Position numbers and translations under genes: made by a program. This document shows positions 1-8,128 of a stretch of DNA of 64,000 nt, one piece after another. Origin of the DNA: Aliirhizobium smilacinae (GTDB lineage Bacteria > Pseudomonadota > Alphaproteobacteria > Rhizobiales > Rhizobiaceae); contig NZ_VDMN01000002.1 of NCBI RefSeq assembly GCF_006335145.1, positions 620,001 to 684,000 on the forward strand. The letters are read 5' to 3'. The notes beneath the pieces are model-generated. The model was not told the origin of the DNA. It did no database searches and worked only from the letters and a program-made list of their open reading frames with translations. Position 1 is the first letter of the stretch, and each line of letters starts with the position of its first letter.

Positions 1-139
1 CGGCTTCGGCCTTGAAGAATGGGTTGGAGTGGCTAGGCGTAATGATTGCGATCGTGTCGGCTGCAAGTGCAGTGCCTGACATGGCGCCGGCAATACCAAG
101 TGCGACCACGGACATCAAAAGACGTTTCGTAAGCTTCAT
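1..139 (-). CDS. ABC sugar-binding protein, RbsB-like (partial, N-terminus only)
   Basis: Only the first 46 codons lie in the window; the gene runs off the left edge. The start is ATG at 139, preceded by a good ribosome site (GGGAGG, minus strand). The protein opens with a classical signal peptide: MKLTKR, a hydrophobic stretch, then cleavage near GTALA-AD. It continues with IAIITPSHSNPFFKAEA, the first strand and sugar-contacting loop typical of ribose/xylose-type periplasmic binding proteins (Peripla_BP_4). It is divergent from the isomerase/transketolase/kinase operon and shares a promoter box with it, so I infer that it delivers the sugar used by that operon. The ligand cannot be read from this fragment. 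Confidence 0.8.
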   Translation of the reverse strand, partial: MKLTKRLLMSVVALGIAGAMSGTALAADTIAIITPSHSNPFFKAEA

Positions 140-186
140 GAGAACCTCCCGTTGAAAAAACCACCCTCCCGTGGCCTCCTCCCGAA

Positions 187-214
187 ACTATCGATCACTT
201 TCGTTTAATGTCAA
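187..214 (-). promoter_or_regulatory. Promoter with CGAAA box for the divergent binding protein
   Basis: On the minus strand TTGACA (214-209) is followed after 16 nt by GATAGT (192-187). Between and over them lies AAACGAAAGTGATCGATAGT (206-187). The same 20-mer with two changes occurs at 362-381 on the plus strand, and a related version overlaps the promoter at 4932-4960. Predicted transcription start is about 40 nt upstream of the ATG at 139. The shared sequence inside the promoter suggests an operator for one repressor, perhaps DeoR-like, encoded outside the window. Confidence 0.6.
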
Positions 215-361
215 TATGTTTTTGATGGCTGCGCTTTTATGTGCGAAATGCTTATTATCTTTCCCGCCCATGTTGCAATGCGGCATATTTTTTAGGCGAC
301 ATGCCGCCTTAACTCCAACAATCCACTTGAATGTTCTGTCGACGTATGTCAGTTAATTTGA

Positions 362-397
362 AAACGAAAGAGATCGAAAGTAATCAAAAGTCTTTTG
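362..397 (+). promoter_or_regulatory. CGAAA box and palindrome upstream of the isomerase operon
   Basis: The gene-free stretch 140-512 holds two divergent control regions. On the plus strand AAACGAAAGAGATCGAAAGT (362-381) matches the minus-strand promoter box at 187-206 in 18 of 20 positions. It is followed by CAAAAG-T-CTTTTG (385-397), a perfect 13-nt palindrome. The core promoter itself is weak: TTGAAA at 358 is the only recognisable -35. The remainder, roughly 398-512, is an untranslated leader ending in the GGAGGA ribosome site at 501. Nothing else was recognised in it. Confidence 0.5.
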
Positions 398-512
398 TTG
401 GATTTCGCGAAGGTGGGCGCCTTGTCCTGAGGAGGGCGGCGGCGCGGTGAAGCGCGCACCCTCATACGGATGGCCCAATAATGACGACAACGGAATAATC
501 GGAGGAAACCTT

Positions 513-1493
513 ATGACCGAACAACGTTACGGCGCCGGAATCTGGCACTTCGCAACCTATCTCGACCGATATGCGACGGACGGGTACGGCTCTCCACGCA
601 GCGTCATCGACGCCATCGATCTTGCCGGCCAGGTCGCGGATCTGTCCGTGGTGGATATCAATTATCCGTTCTTCGGCGGTGACTTTTCCAATGCGCAGGT
701 AAAGCAAGCTCTGGATCGCAACAAGCTCGGCGTCATCGGTATCACGCCGGAGATCTACACACGCGAATTCGTCAAAGGCTCCTTCACCAATCCGGACGCG
801 GGCGTTCGTCGCCGCACCCATGAACTGGTAACCGAAGCTTGTGATCAGGTCCGCTATTTCGGTGCCGATTACGTCAAACTGTGGCCGGGCCAGGATGGCT
901 GGGATTATCCGTTCCAGGTCGATTACGGCACGCTTTGGCAGCATTCGCTCGATGGCGTCGGGCAGCTGGCCAGCGAAAACCCGGATCTGAAATTCGTCAT
1001 CGAATACAAGCCGCGCGAACCGCGCGTACGGATGAGTTTCGGTTCGGTTGCCCGCACGCTTCTCGGCATCGAGAAGATAGGCCTGCCGAATGTCGGCATC
1101 CTGCTCGATTTCGGCCATGCCATCATGGGCGGTGAATCGGCTGCCGACAGCGCCCAGCTTGCAATCGATTACGGTCGGCTGTTCGGCATGGACGTCAACG
1201 ACAACTACCGTTCCTGGGATGACGATCTGGTTGCCGGCAGCCTGCACCCGATCGAACTCTTCGAGTTCTTCTATGTTCTGCGCAAGAACAAGTGGGAAGG
1301 CGTCTGGCAGCTCGACCAGTTCCCGTTCCGCGAAGACAGCGTCGCGACCGCCAATCACGCGATCGATTTCCTCAAGGCCGCATCGAAGGGGCTGGATGCT
1401 CTCGATGTCGATGCCTTGAAGGAAGCCCAGAGCCGCCACGACGCGATCGGGGCGCTGAAGATCGCGCAGAAGGCCCTGTTCGGCGCCATGTAG
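513..1493 (+). CDS. Sugar isomerase, xylose-isomerase-like TIM barrel (candidate D-apiose isomerase)
   Basis: A 326-residue TIM-barrel protein of the sugar (phosphate) isomerase/epimerase superfamily. Start ATG 513 is chosen because GGAGGA sits at 501; an upstream in-frame ATG at 447 lacks one. Likely divalent-metal ligands are Glu164 (VIEYKPRE), Asp199 and His202 (LLDFGHA) and Asp227 (MDVND). There is no signal peptide, so it is cytoplasmic. It is followed by two transketolase halves and an FGGY kinase. That set matches the published route D-apiose to D-apulose (isomerase), apulose 4-phosphate (kinase), then xylulose 5-phosphate plus dihydroxyacetone phosphate (split transketolase). The apiose assignment is inferred from context; another ketose/aldose pair remains possible. 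Confidence 0.75.
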   Translation: MTEQRYGAGIWHFATYLDRYATDGYGSPRSVIDAIDLAGQVADLSVVDINYPFFGGDFSNAQVKQALDRNKLGVIGITPEIYTREFVKGSFTNPDAGVRRRTHELVTEACDQVRYFGADYVKLWPGQDGWDYPFQVDYGTLWQHSLDGVGQLASENPDLKFVIEYKPREPRVRMSFGSVARTLLGIEKIGLPNVGILLDFGHAIMGGESAADSAQLAIDYGRLFGMDVNDNYRSWDDDLVAGSLHPIELFEFFYVLRKNKWEGVWQLDQFPFREDSVATANHAIDFLKAASKGLDALDVDALKEAQSRHDAIGALKIAQKALFGAM

Positions 1494-1540
1494 GCGCCGG
1501 TCACGGCAGCAGCCAATCTGGCAATGAAAGGCCAATACCC

Positions 1541-2362
1541 ATGTTGAAGAATGACATCGCCGATACGATCCGCGAGAAAGCATTGTGGATGCGCCGCAGG
1601 GCATTCAAGATGGTTTTCGACGCGCAGCTCGGTCATCCCGGCGGAGATTTTTCGGCGATCGACATCATTGCGACGCTCTATTTCGGCGTGATGCGTTATG
1701 ACCCGAAGAAGCCGGACATGCCGGATCGGGATCGCTTCATCATGTCGAAAGGCCATGCAACGGGCGCGCTTTATACCGCTCTTTGCGCCGCCGGTTATTA
1801 TCCTGAAGACTGGCTGTCGACCTACATGCAGCCGCAGTCGAAGCTGAACGGCCATCCCAACCGCAACTATCTTCCGGGTGTGGAAACCAATACCGGGCCG
1901 CTCGGTCACGGTCTGCCGGTCGCCCTCGGGATCGCGATCGCCGGGCATATGACCAATAGCGACTATCGCACCTTCGTGCTGACCGGCGACGGAGAGCTGC
2001 AGGAAGGATCGAACTGGGAAGCGGCGATGAGTGCCGGCAACCGTAAGCTCGGCAAGTTCACGCTCATTGTCGACCGCAACCGGCTGCAGCAGGGCATGGG
2101 TACGGAAGAGACCAACGGCCTCGATCCGCTCGACGACAAGTTCCGCGCTTTCGGCTGGGATGTCGAAGTGATCGACGGGCATGATGTCGATGCTCTCGTC
2201 AGTGCCTTGTCCGAACAGCCGGGCGGACGGTCCAAGCCGCTGTGCATCATCGCCAACACCATCAAGGGCAAGGGCGTCTCCTTCATGGAAAACAAGGCGT
2301 CCTGGCACCATGGCGTGCCGAATGCCGAACAATTCAAGATTGCCATGGAGGAACTGGTCTGA
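1541..2362 (+). CDS. Transketolase, N-terminal (ThDP pyrophosphate-binding) subunit
   Basis: A 273-residue protein covering the first third of a classical transketolase. It has the GHPGGDFSAIDI opening, SKGHATGALY, and the ThDP/Mg motif TGDGELQEGSNWEA ending in the Asn-containing strand near VDRNRLQQ. The pyrimidine-domain half is encoded by the next gene, and the junction TGATG (2360-2364) suggests coupled translation. Split transketolases of this size occur in sugar-specific catabolic operons, such as AptA of the apulose-4-phosphate transketolase, rather than in the housekeeping pentose phosphate pathway. With an isomerase before it and an FGGY kinase two genes on, apulose-4-phosphate cleavage is the best guess. 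It could also act on another branched or phosphorylated ketose. Confidence 0.85.
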   Translation: MLKNDIADTIREKALWMRRRAFKMVFDAQLGHPGGDFSAIDIIATLYFGVMRYDPKKPDMPDRDRFIMSKGHATGALYTALCAAGYYPEDWLSTYMQPQSKLNGHPNRNYLPGVETNTGPLGHGLPVALGIAIAGHMTNSDYRTFVLTGDGELQEGSNWEAAMSAGNRKLGKFTLIVDRNRLQQGMGTEETNGLDPLDDKFRAFGWDVEVIDGHDVDALVSALSEQPGGRSKPLCIIANTIKGKGVSFMENKASWHHGVPNAEQFKIAMEELV

Positions 2363-3324
2363 TGGCTGCTCCCGCTGCAAAACAGGAAGGTTTTTACGAT
2401 TGTCGCGATGCCTGGGCTCGTACGATCGAGGAACTTGCCGAAAACGATCCGCGCATCGTCGCCGTCGTCAATGACTCCGTCGGTTCCTCGAAGCTTGGGG
2501 GCTTCCAGAAGAAATTCCCCGATCGGCTGGTCAATGTCGGCATCGCCGAACAGAACATGGTCGGTGTCGGCGCCGGCCTCGCCAATGGCGGGCGCATCCC
2601 GTTTGTATCGGCGGCTTCCTGCTTCCTCACCGGACGCGCACTTGAACAGGTCAAGGCCGATATTGCCTATGCCGGTTTCAATGTGAAGCTTGTCGGCCAA
2701 TCGTCCGGCGTGGCTTACGGCGAGCTTGGACCGACGCACCATTCTATCGAGGATTTTGCCTGGCTGCGGCCGCTGAACAATATCATGGTGGTGGTTCCGG
2801 CGGATAGCTGGGAGACGGCCGAAGCGGTGAAATGGGCCGCTGTCCATGAGGGACCGGTCTATATCCGGCTGAGCCGCATGCCGGTGCCCGATCTTGCTGT
2901 CGAGAACCGCAGGTTCCAGCCCGGCAAGGCCGAACTCGTTCGCAAAGGTAATGACGTCACGATCATTGCCTGCGGTACGATGGTTCATCTGGCGGTCAAG
3001 GCCGCTGAAGAACTGGAAGCCGAAGGCATTTCCGCCCGTATCCTGAACATGGCGACGATCACTCCGCTCGACGAGGCCGCGATTTCCGAAGCCGCCAGCG
3101 AGACGGGCGCGATCGTTACAGTCGAGGAAGCCAATATTCACGGTGGCCTCGGTGGCGCGGTTGCCGAGCATACCTCTGCCCATCTTCCGGTGCCGATCGA
3201 GCGCATGGGGTTCCCGGGGTTTGTGCCGACCGGCTCCGTTGAATGGCTGTTCGATCATTTCGGCCTGACGGCGGAAGGGATCGCCAGATCCGCACGCAAG
3301 GCGATCGGGCGCAAACGCGGATGA
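2362..3324 (+). CDS. Transketolase, C-terminal (pyrimidine-binding) subunit
   Basis: A 320-residue partner of the preceding subunit. It contains the pyrimidine-binding domain with the ThDP-activating glutamate in GIAEQNM (about residue 70), the ASCFLTGRALEQVK helix, and a transketolase C-terminal domain (VTIIACGTMVHLAVKAAEEL, then VEEANIHGGLGGAVAE). Its ATG overlaps the stop of the upstream gene by one base, and its own stop overlaps the kinase start (ATGA at 3321). This points to a stoichiometric operon. With the N-terminal subunit it should form a heterotetrameric enzyme using a phosphorylated ketose as glycolaldehyde or dihydroxyacetone donor. The donor is inferred from neighbours only. 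Confidence 0.85.
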   Translation: MAAPAAKQEGFYDCRDAWARTIEELAENDPRIVAVVNDSVGSSKLGGFQKKFPDRLVNVGIAEQNMVGVGAGLANGGRIPFVSAASCFLTGRALEQVKADIAYAGFNVKLVGQSSGVAYGELGPTHHSIEDFAWLRPLNNIMVVVPADSWETAEAVKWAAVHEGPVYIRLSRMPVPDLAVENRRFQPGKAELVRKGNDVTIIACGTMVHLAVKAAEELEAEGISARILNMATITPLDEAAISEAASETGAIVTVEEANIHGGLGGAVAEHTSAHLPVPIERMGFPGFVPTGSVEWLFDHFGLTAEGIARSARKAIGRKRG

Positions 3325-4799
3325 GTGATGGCGGGAGGGGAGAACATGTCATTGCTATCGACCAGGGTACGACCAATACCAAGGCCATCCTGGTCAATTC
3401 CGCGGGCGTAGTCGTCGCCAAGGCTTCGGCACCGCTGAAGTCCAGCTATCCCCGGCCTGGCTGGGCGGAGCAATCTGCGGAGGATATCTGGGCGAGCGTG
3501 CAGGCGGTGATCGCCGACATCGTGCAGCGCAATAGCGTTGCTGTCGCCGGGCTTGCCATCGCAAACCAGCGCGAGACGCTGGTGGTCTGGGACGCTGAAA
3601 CGGCCAAGCCGATCACTCCGGCGATCCTGTGGCAGTGCCGGCGCACGGCAAAGGCCTGCGAAGCCCTGATCGCCGAAGGTCGCGACCCGATGGTGGTCGA
3701 GGCGACGGGGCTTTCCATCAATGCCCTGTTCCCGGCCTCCAAACTCGCATGGGTCATGGAAAACGTGCCGGAAGCGAAGCCGCTGGCGGTGCAAGGTCGC
3801 CTTCGTGCCGGCACGGTCGATAGCTGGCTGCTTTACAAGTTGAGCAATGGAAGAGAATTCGCGACCGATCATTCGAATGCGTCGCGCACGCAACTATTCA
3901 ATACGGCCACGTTGAAATGGGACGAAAGTCTTTGTGAACTATTTGGCGTTCCGGGCGCTGCGCTGCCAGAAGTTCGCTTTTCGGATAGCCGGTTCGGTGA
4001 GGTTGCCGAAGGCGCGACGGCACTCAAGGCAGGCGTCCCGATCCTTGCGATGATGGGCGATAGCCACGCCGCACTCTATGGTCATCGCGTGCGGGCACCG
4101 GGTCTGGTCAAGGCCACCTACGGTACGGGTTCGTCGCTGATGACGTTGACGCCCGGGCGTGTCCTGTCGAAAAACGGCCTGTCCAGCACGATCGCCTGGA
4201 GCGATGGTCGCGGCGTCGCCTACGCTCTGGAAGGCAATATCACCGTATCCGCTCAGGCGGCATCCTTTGCCGCTGAAATGCTGGGCCTGCCGGATGCGCA
4301 AGCTCTGTCGGCACTGGCTCAGACTGTTCCGGATGCTGCCGGGGTTACGTTCGTGCCGGCGCTTGCGGGATTGGGCGCTCCCCATTGGAACGACAATGTC
4401 TCGGGCACCATTTCCGGCATGACGTTGGCGACAACCCGTGCCCATATTGCCCGCGCGACGCTCGATGCCATCGTTCTGCAGGTGTCGGATGTGTTTGTCG
4501 CCATGGAAAAGGATCTCGGCGCACGGCTGGACGGCCTGCTGGCGGATGGCGGGGCTTCTTCGAACGATTTTCTGATGCAGTTGCAGGCGGATGTTCTCGA
4601 TCGGCCGGTGACACGAAGCGGTCAGGCGGAAGTCGGGGCGATCGGCGTGGCGATGATGGCGCTTCTCAGTCTTCATGGCGATACGCCGAGCCTGGATGAA
4701 ACCCGGAGCGAATTTCAACCACGTACCGATGCTGCCGCTTGGCGGACTGAGGCCACGCGCGGCTGGCAGTCGCTGCTGGCACGGCTTATTGCCAACTGA
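3321..4799 (+). CDS. FGGY-family carbohydrate kinase (candidate D-apulose kinase)
   Basis: A 492-residue two-domain kinase. The FGGY N-terminal phosphate motif DQGTTNTKA is at residues 14-22, followed by YPRPGWAEQSAEDIW, which resembles the glycerol kinase signature. YGTGSSL (near 267) and LADGGASSNDFLMQ belong to the second actin-like domain. Start ATG 3321 overlaps the transketolase stop as ATGA. No signal peptide. It is the last gene of the isomerase-transketolase operon; 4800-4998 then carries a new promoter. Glycerol-kinase-like FGGY enzymes also phosphorylate xylulose, erythritol and apulose. Position between a split transketolase and an apiosidase-like operon favours apulose. Confidence 0.82.
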   Translation: MSDGGRGEHVIAIDQGTTNTKAILVNSAGVVVAKASAPLKSSYPRPGWAEQSAEDIWASVQAVIADIVQRNSVAVAGLAIANQRETLVVWDAETAKPITPAILWQCRRTAKACEALIAEGRDPMVVEATGLSINALFPASKLAWVMENVPEAKPLAVQGRLRAGTVDSWLLYKLSNGREFATDHSNASRTQLFNTATLKWDESLCELFGVPGAALPEVRFSDSRFGEVAEGATALKAGVPILAMMGDSHAALYGHRVRAPGLVKATYGTGSSLMTLTPGRVLSKNGLSSTIAWSDGRGVAYALEGNITVSAQAASFAAEMLGLPDAQALSALAQTVPDAAGVTFVPALAGLGAPHWNDNVSGTISGMTLATTRAHIARATLDAIVLQVSDVFVAMEKDLGARLDGLLADGGASSNDFLMQLQADVLDRPVTRSGQAEVGAIGVAMMALLSLHGDTPSLDETRSEFQPRTDAAAWRTEATRGWQSLLARLIAN

Positions 4800-4872
4800 G
4801 GAGCGAGAGGCTTTGGCAATCTCCGCTGCTCGTTAAGCAAAGCCAATTCAAGTCGAACTACTTTCGCGTGTG

Positions 4873-4960
4873 AACCGAAATGTAAGCAACCGAAATGCCG
4901 AAATTACCAAAATAAAAGCATTCGAAAATAATTGACATAAAGCGAAAATGCTTTGATAGT
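4873..4960 (+). promoter_or_regulatory. Promoter and repeated CCGAAAT sites of the second sugar operon
   Basis: A strong sigma70-type promoter, TTGACA (4932-4937), 17 nt, GATAGT (4955-4960), precedes the binding-protein gene. Its spacer contains the inverted repeat AAAGC (4939-4943) and GCTTT (4950-4954), and AAGCGAAAATG aligns with the box at 187-206. Just upstream CCGAAAT occurs three times (4875, 4890, 4898); the first two copies extend to AACCGAAATG 15 nt apart. Both look like binding sites of the regulator controlling the two operons to the left. Confidence 0.6.
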
Positions 4961-4998
4961 CTTTTACGGGCTTCAAGCGATCTTTGGGAGGAGATCTT

Positions 4999-6237
4999 AT
5001 GAATAGTTTCGCAAGGCTTTTGGCGACATCCGTAGTGGTGGTTGCCGCAACGACGGCACAGGCAGAAGATCTGACTGTGTGGACGATCAGTTATTCTGCG
5101 GAATCGCAGGTCAAAGCACTCCACACCGCCGCCGAAAATTTTGAAAAATCCCATCCCGGTGTAAACGTCGAAATCGTCATGCGTGGCGTCGATGAACACA
5201 AGACCGCCTTGCGTGTCGCGGCCGGATCGGACAGGGGGCCGGACGTCTACATGAGCTGGGCGGGCCTCGGCCTTGGTGGCGAATATGTCAAGGCTGGTCT
5301 CAGCAAGGATATCACTGCCGATTACGCCAAATACGGCTGGAACGACCGCCTGACGGGGCCGTCACTCGCATTTTCCAAGAGCTATGGTCCCGGCCAGCAC
5401 GGCATGCCCTTCCGCTTCTCCGGCGAAGGTGTCTATTACAACAAGGCTATGTTCGAAAAGGCCGGCATCACCCAAGAGCCCAAAACCTATGACGAGCTCG
5501 TCGAAGCAGCCAAGAAGCTGAAAGCGGCAGGCATACCCGCCTTCACTTTCGGCGGTTCGGTCAACTGGCACCTGATGCGCCTGATGGACGAGATCCTCGA
5601 GACGACCTGCGGCGCCGAGGTGCATGACCAGCTGAAGTCGATGCAGGTGGACTGGAGCAAGACCGAGTGCGTCACCAAGGCCTTCGCCGAAATGAAGATG
5701 TGGGGGCAGAATTATATCCTGTCGCCGTTCATGGGCGTCGATCAGAAGCAGTCCTTCACGCTGTTCCTGGCCAAGCGGGCCGCGATGATGCTCGAAGGCG
5801 ACTGGCTGGTATCGCAGATCAAGGAAGGCGGTAACGTTGACGATTACGACGTCTTCCCGTTCCCGAACGGTACCGGCCGGCTCTATGGCTTCGCGGAATA
5901 TTTCTATATCTCGTCGAAAACCAAAAAGTCCGAGCTGGCGGCTGAGTTCATCAACTCCTTCACCTCGACCGAGTTTCAGACCCAGATTGCCGGTGTCTTC
6001 GGCGCACTTTCCGTCAACAAGGAAGTGAAGCTGAAAGACGATGCGCTCGCCATGCACAAGGAATGGACCGAGATCTTCGCCAAGGCGACCGGTACTTTCG
6101 TTAACGGCGACCAGGCGTTCCCGCTCGATGTGACGACCGAGTATTTCCGCGTCATCAACGATGTCGCGGCTGCCAGGATCGAGCCGCAGGCCGCGGCGGC
6201 TGCGATGCAGACGTTCATCGGCAATCGCAAGAAGTAA
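4999..6237 (+). CDS. ABC transporter substrate-binding protein, carbohydrate family 1
   Basis: A 412-residue periplasmic binding protein. Start ATG 4999 follows GGGAGGAG. The signal peptide is MNSFARLLATSVVVVAATTAQA, cut before EDLTVW. The body has the maltose/glycerol-phosphate-type fold (SBP_bac_1), with the hinge region LEGDWLVSQI and the YFYISSKTKKSELAAEF helix typical of oligosaccharide receptors. It begins an operon with two MalF/MalG-type permeases, a cytoplasmic glycosidase and an MsmK-type ATPase. The glycosidase inside the operon suggests that the ligand is a glycoside rather than a free sugar. The two adjacent cysteines seen in the mature part (TTCGAE and KTECV) could form a disulfide. 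Confidence 0.88.
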   Translation: MNSFARLLATSVVVVAATTAQAEDLTVWTISYSAESQVKALHTAAENFEKSHPGVNVEIVMRGVDEHKTALRVAAGSDRGPDVYMSWAGLGLGGEYVKAGLSKDITADYAKYGWNDRLTGPSLAFSKSYGPGQHGMPFRFSGEGVYYNKAMFEKAGITQEPKTYDELVEAAKKLKAAGIPAFTFGGSVNWHLMRLMDEILETTCGAEVHDQLKSMQVDWSKTECVTKAFAEMKMWGQNYILSPFMGVDQKQSFTLFLAKRAAMMLEGDWLVSQIKEGGNVDDYDVFPFPNGTGRLYGFAEYFYISSKTKKSELAAEFINSFTSTEFQTQIAGVFGALSVNKEVKLKDDALAMHKEWTEIFAKATGTFVNGDQAFPLDVTTEYFRVINDVAAARIEPQAAAAAMQTFIGNRKK

Positions 6238-6256
6238 ATCGGGCAGAAGCCTGATC

Positions 6257-6282
6257 TCTCCGCGGCGTCCGTGCCGCGGAGA
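6257..6282 (+). terminator. Intercistronic hairpin between binding protein and permease genes
   Basis: TCTCCGCGGC (6257-6266) pairs perfectly with GCCGCGGAGA (6273-6282) around a 6-nt loop. There is no U-run after it, so it is more likely a mRNA-stabilising or processing structure than a full terminator. Such hairpins often follow binding-protein genes and help give an excess of receptor over membrane components. Confidence 0.55.
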
Positions 6283-6329
6283 CTGTCGACCTGCCTTGCA
6301 GGTCAGGACTCGGACAAGCGGGTTTCCAA

Positions 6330-7229
6330 ATGTTCAATTCGAAATTCATGCAGTCCTCACGGACGCAAGCGCTGATGCTTATCGGTCCGGCACTGGCGGT
6401 TTACGCGACCTTCGCGATCTGGCCGATGATCGAGGTCGTGTTCCTGAGCTTTCAGGAGTGGAACGGGCTTGCCCCGAACAGGGAATGGGTCGGGCTCGAA
6501 AACTATCGCTACATCCTGACCAATGACCCGGTGTTCTGGCTGGCATTGCGGAACACCATCACATGGACAATTCTCGCTGTCATCTTTCCGCCCAGCATCG
6601 GCCTGCTTCTGGCGCTTGGCCTCAATGAGCGACTTTTCGGCCGGGTGCCGATGCGTGCGATCTATTATCTGCCGGTCATCATCGCGCCGATCGCCGTCGC
6701 GACCATGTGGCGCTGGATGTACGATCCGTTTTTCGGTCTGTTCAATCAGGTACTGACCAGTCTTGGCCTGCAGTCCCTGATCAGCGACTGGCTGGGCGAC
6801 CGCGAGATTGCTCTATATTCGATGTTCGTTGCCTATACCTGGCAATATGTCGGCTTTTCCATGGTGCTTTTCCTGGCAGGCCTTCAAAGCGTAGATCGGT
6901 CTCTAGTGGAAGCAGCGCGCATCGACGGCGCCAACCGGTGGCAGGTGTTCCGGCATGTGACGCTGCCGGCGTTGCGGGTGACGCTGGCGATCGTCCTCGT
7001 GCTTTCGACGATCTCCTCACTCAAGGCCTTCGACATCGTTTACGGCATGACCGGCGGTGGCCCGGCGCAATCGACGCAGATGCTGGCGCTTTGGGCCTTT
7101 ATGCAGTCGATGCAGATCTTCGACTTCGGCAGGGGATCCGCGATCTCGGTCATCCTGCTTCTGGTCACGCTCACCATCGTCGTCCCCTATCTGCGCTGGT
7201 CGCAACGTGATGAAGGAGCAGCCGAATGA
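6330..7229 (+). CDS. ABC sugar permease, MalF/UgpA type
   Basis: A 299-residue inner-membrane protein with about six hydrophobic helices. The coupling-helix EAA loop is VEAARIDGANRWQVFRHVTLP, contacting the ATPase. The first helix (LMLIGPALAVYATFAIWPM) and the following VFLSFQEWNG are characteristic of the first permease in family-1 carbohydrate importers. Its stop overlaps the start of the second permease (ATGA at 7226). It probably forms a heterodimer with that protein for uptake of the glycoside bound by the upstream receptor. Confidence 0.88.
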   Translation: MFNSKFMQSSRTQALMLIGPALAVYATFAIWPMIEVVFLSFQEWNGLAPNREWVGLENYRYILTNDPVFWLALRNTITWTILAVIFPPSIGLLLALGLNERLFGRVPMRAIYYLPVIIAPIAVATMWRWMYDPFFGLFNQVLTSLGLQSLISDWLGDREIALYSMFVAYTWQYVGFSMVLFLAGLQSVDRSLVEAARIDGANRWQVFRHVTLPALRVTLAIVLVLSTISSLKAFDIVYGMTGGGPAQSTQMLALWAFMQSMQIFDFGRGSAISVILLLVTLTIVVPYLRWSQRDEGAAE

Positions 7230-8101
7230 CGACTGTGGCCCCCCGCATTCAGGAGGAAACCCTGCAGATCAAACCCCGTAGGGATCCTTTCCTCATCATC
7301 CTCTGGATCGTCCTCGTCACCTTTGCACTGGTCTGGATCGCGCCCGTCGTTCTGATCGCGTTCACGGCACTCAAGTCCAATGCCGAGATCATGGCCACCA
7401 GCGCCTTCACGCCGCCGGAGGCGATCGCCTGGAACAATTTCTCCGGTGCCTGGTCACGCGGCAATTTCGAGACGACGTTCAGGAACAGCGCCATCATCAC
7501 CGTTATCAAGGTGCCGCTCGGCCTGATGTTCTCCGCCATGGCAGCTTATGCGCTGGCGAGGATCAGGTTGCGGTTCGGGAAACTGCTTCTGCTGTTCTTC
7601 CTTTTCGGCGCAATGATCCCGTTCCAGGTCATGCTGGCTCCGATCTTCACGCTGGTAAACGGCTTTGGCCTGATCGACACCTATCCCGGCGTGATCCTGC
7701 CCTATCTTGCATTCGGCGTGCCTTATCAGGTCTTCATCCTGCACGGCTTCTTCAAGGCAGTGCCGAAGGAATTGTCGGAGGCGGCGCTGATCGACGGCGC
7801 ATCGCATGTCACCGTTTTCCGCCGGATATTCCTGCCGATCTCTCTGCCGGTTCTTGCCGCCTTGCTGATCCTCGATTTCGTTTCCACCTGGAACGAGTTC
7901 GCCATGGCGCTGGTGCTTCTGCAGGACCGCCACATGTGGACCTTGCCGCTCGGCCTGATGTCCTTCCAGGGGCAGTTCTCGACCGATTACGGCCAACTGA
8001 ATGCTGCGATCGCAATGACCGTTTTTCCTGCAGTCCTCGTCTACATGATCTTCCAACGATACTTCGTTAGCGGACTGACATCGGGCGCCGTAAAGGGCTG
8101 A
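7226..8101 (+). CDS. ABC sugar permease, MalG/UgpE type
   Basis: A 291-residue membrane protein. It has an N-terminal cytoplasmic tail (about 25 residues), a long first helix, a large periplasmic loop (NFSGAWSRGNF), then further helices and the EAA loop SEAALIDGASHVTVFRRIFLP. It ends in YFVSGLTSGAVKG, the usual C-terminal signature of MalG-type permeases. Translation is coupled to the first permease by a 4-base overlap. Partner ATPase is the gene at 9659, with the glycosidase gene inserted between. Confidence 0.88.
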   Translation: MTTVAPRIQEETLQIKPRRDPFLIILWIVLVTFALVWIAPVVLIAFTALKSNAEIMATSAFTPPEAIAWNNFSGAWSRGNFETTFRNSAIITVIKVPLGLMFSAMAAYALARIRLRFGKLLLLFFLFGAMIPFQVMLAPIFTLVNGFGLIDTYPGVILPYLAFGVPYQVFILHGFFKAVPKELSEAALIDGASHVTVFRRIFLPISLPVLAALLILDFVSTWNEFAMALVLLQDRHMWTLPLGLMSFQGQFSTDYGQLNAAIAMTVFPAVLVYMIFQRYFVSGLTSGAVKG

Positions 8102-8128
8102 AAATCCTATCATATCTGGGAGTTGAAA

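Noticed and set aside
171..356. 61-codon frame upstream of the isomerase operon
   Set aside because: It spans divergent promoters and has no ribosome site.
462..1604. 380-codon open frame on the minus strand, opposite the isomerase gene
   Set aside because: No ribosome site, no family resemblance, and it exactly shadows a clear gene; high-GC antisense frames are usually open.
1355..3258. Long minus-strand frames across the transketolase genes
   Set aside because: Antisense shadows; no start signals and no similarity.
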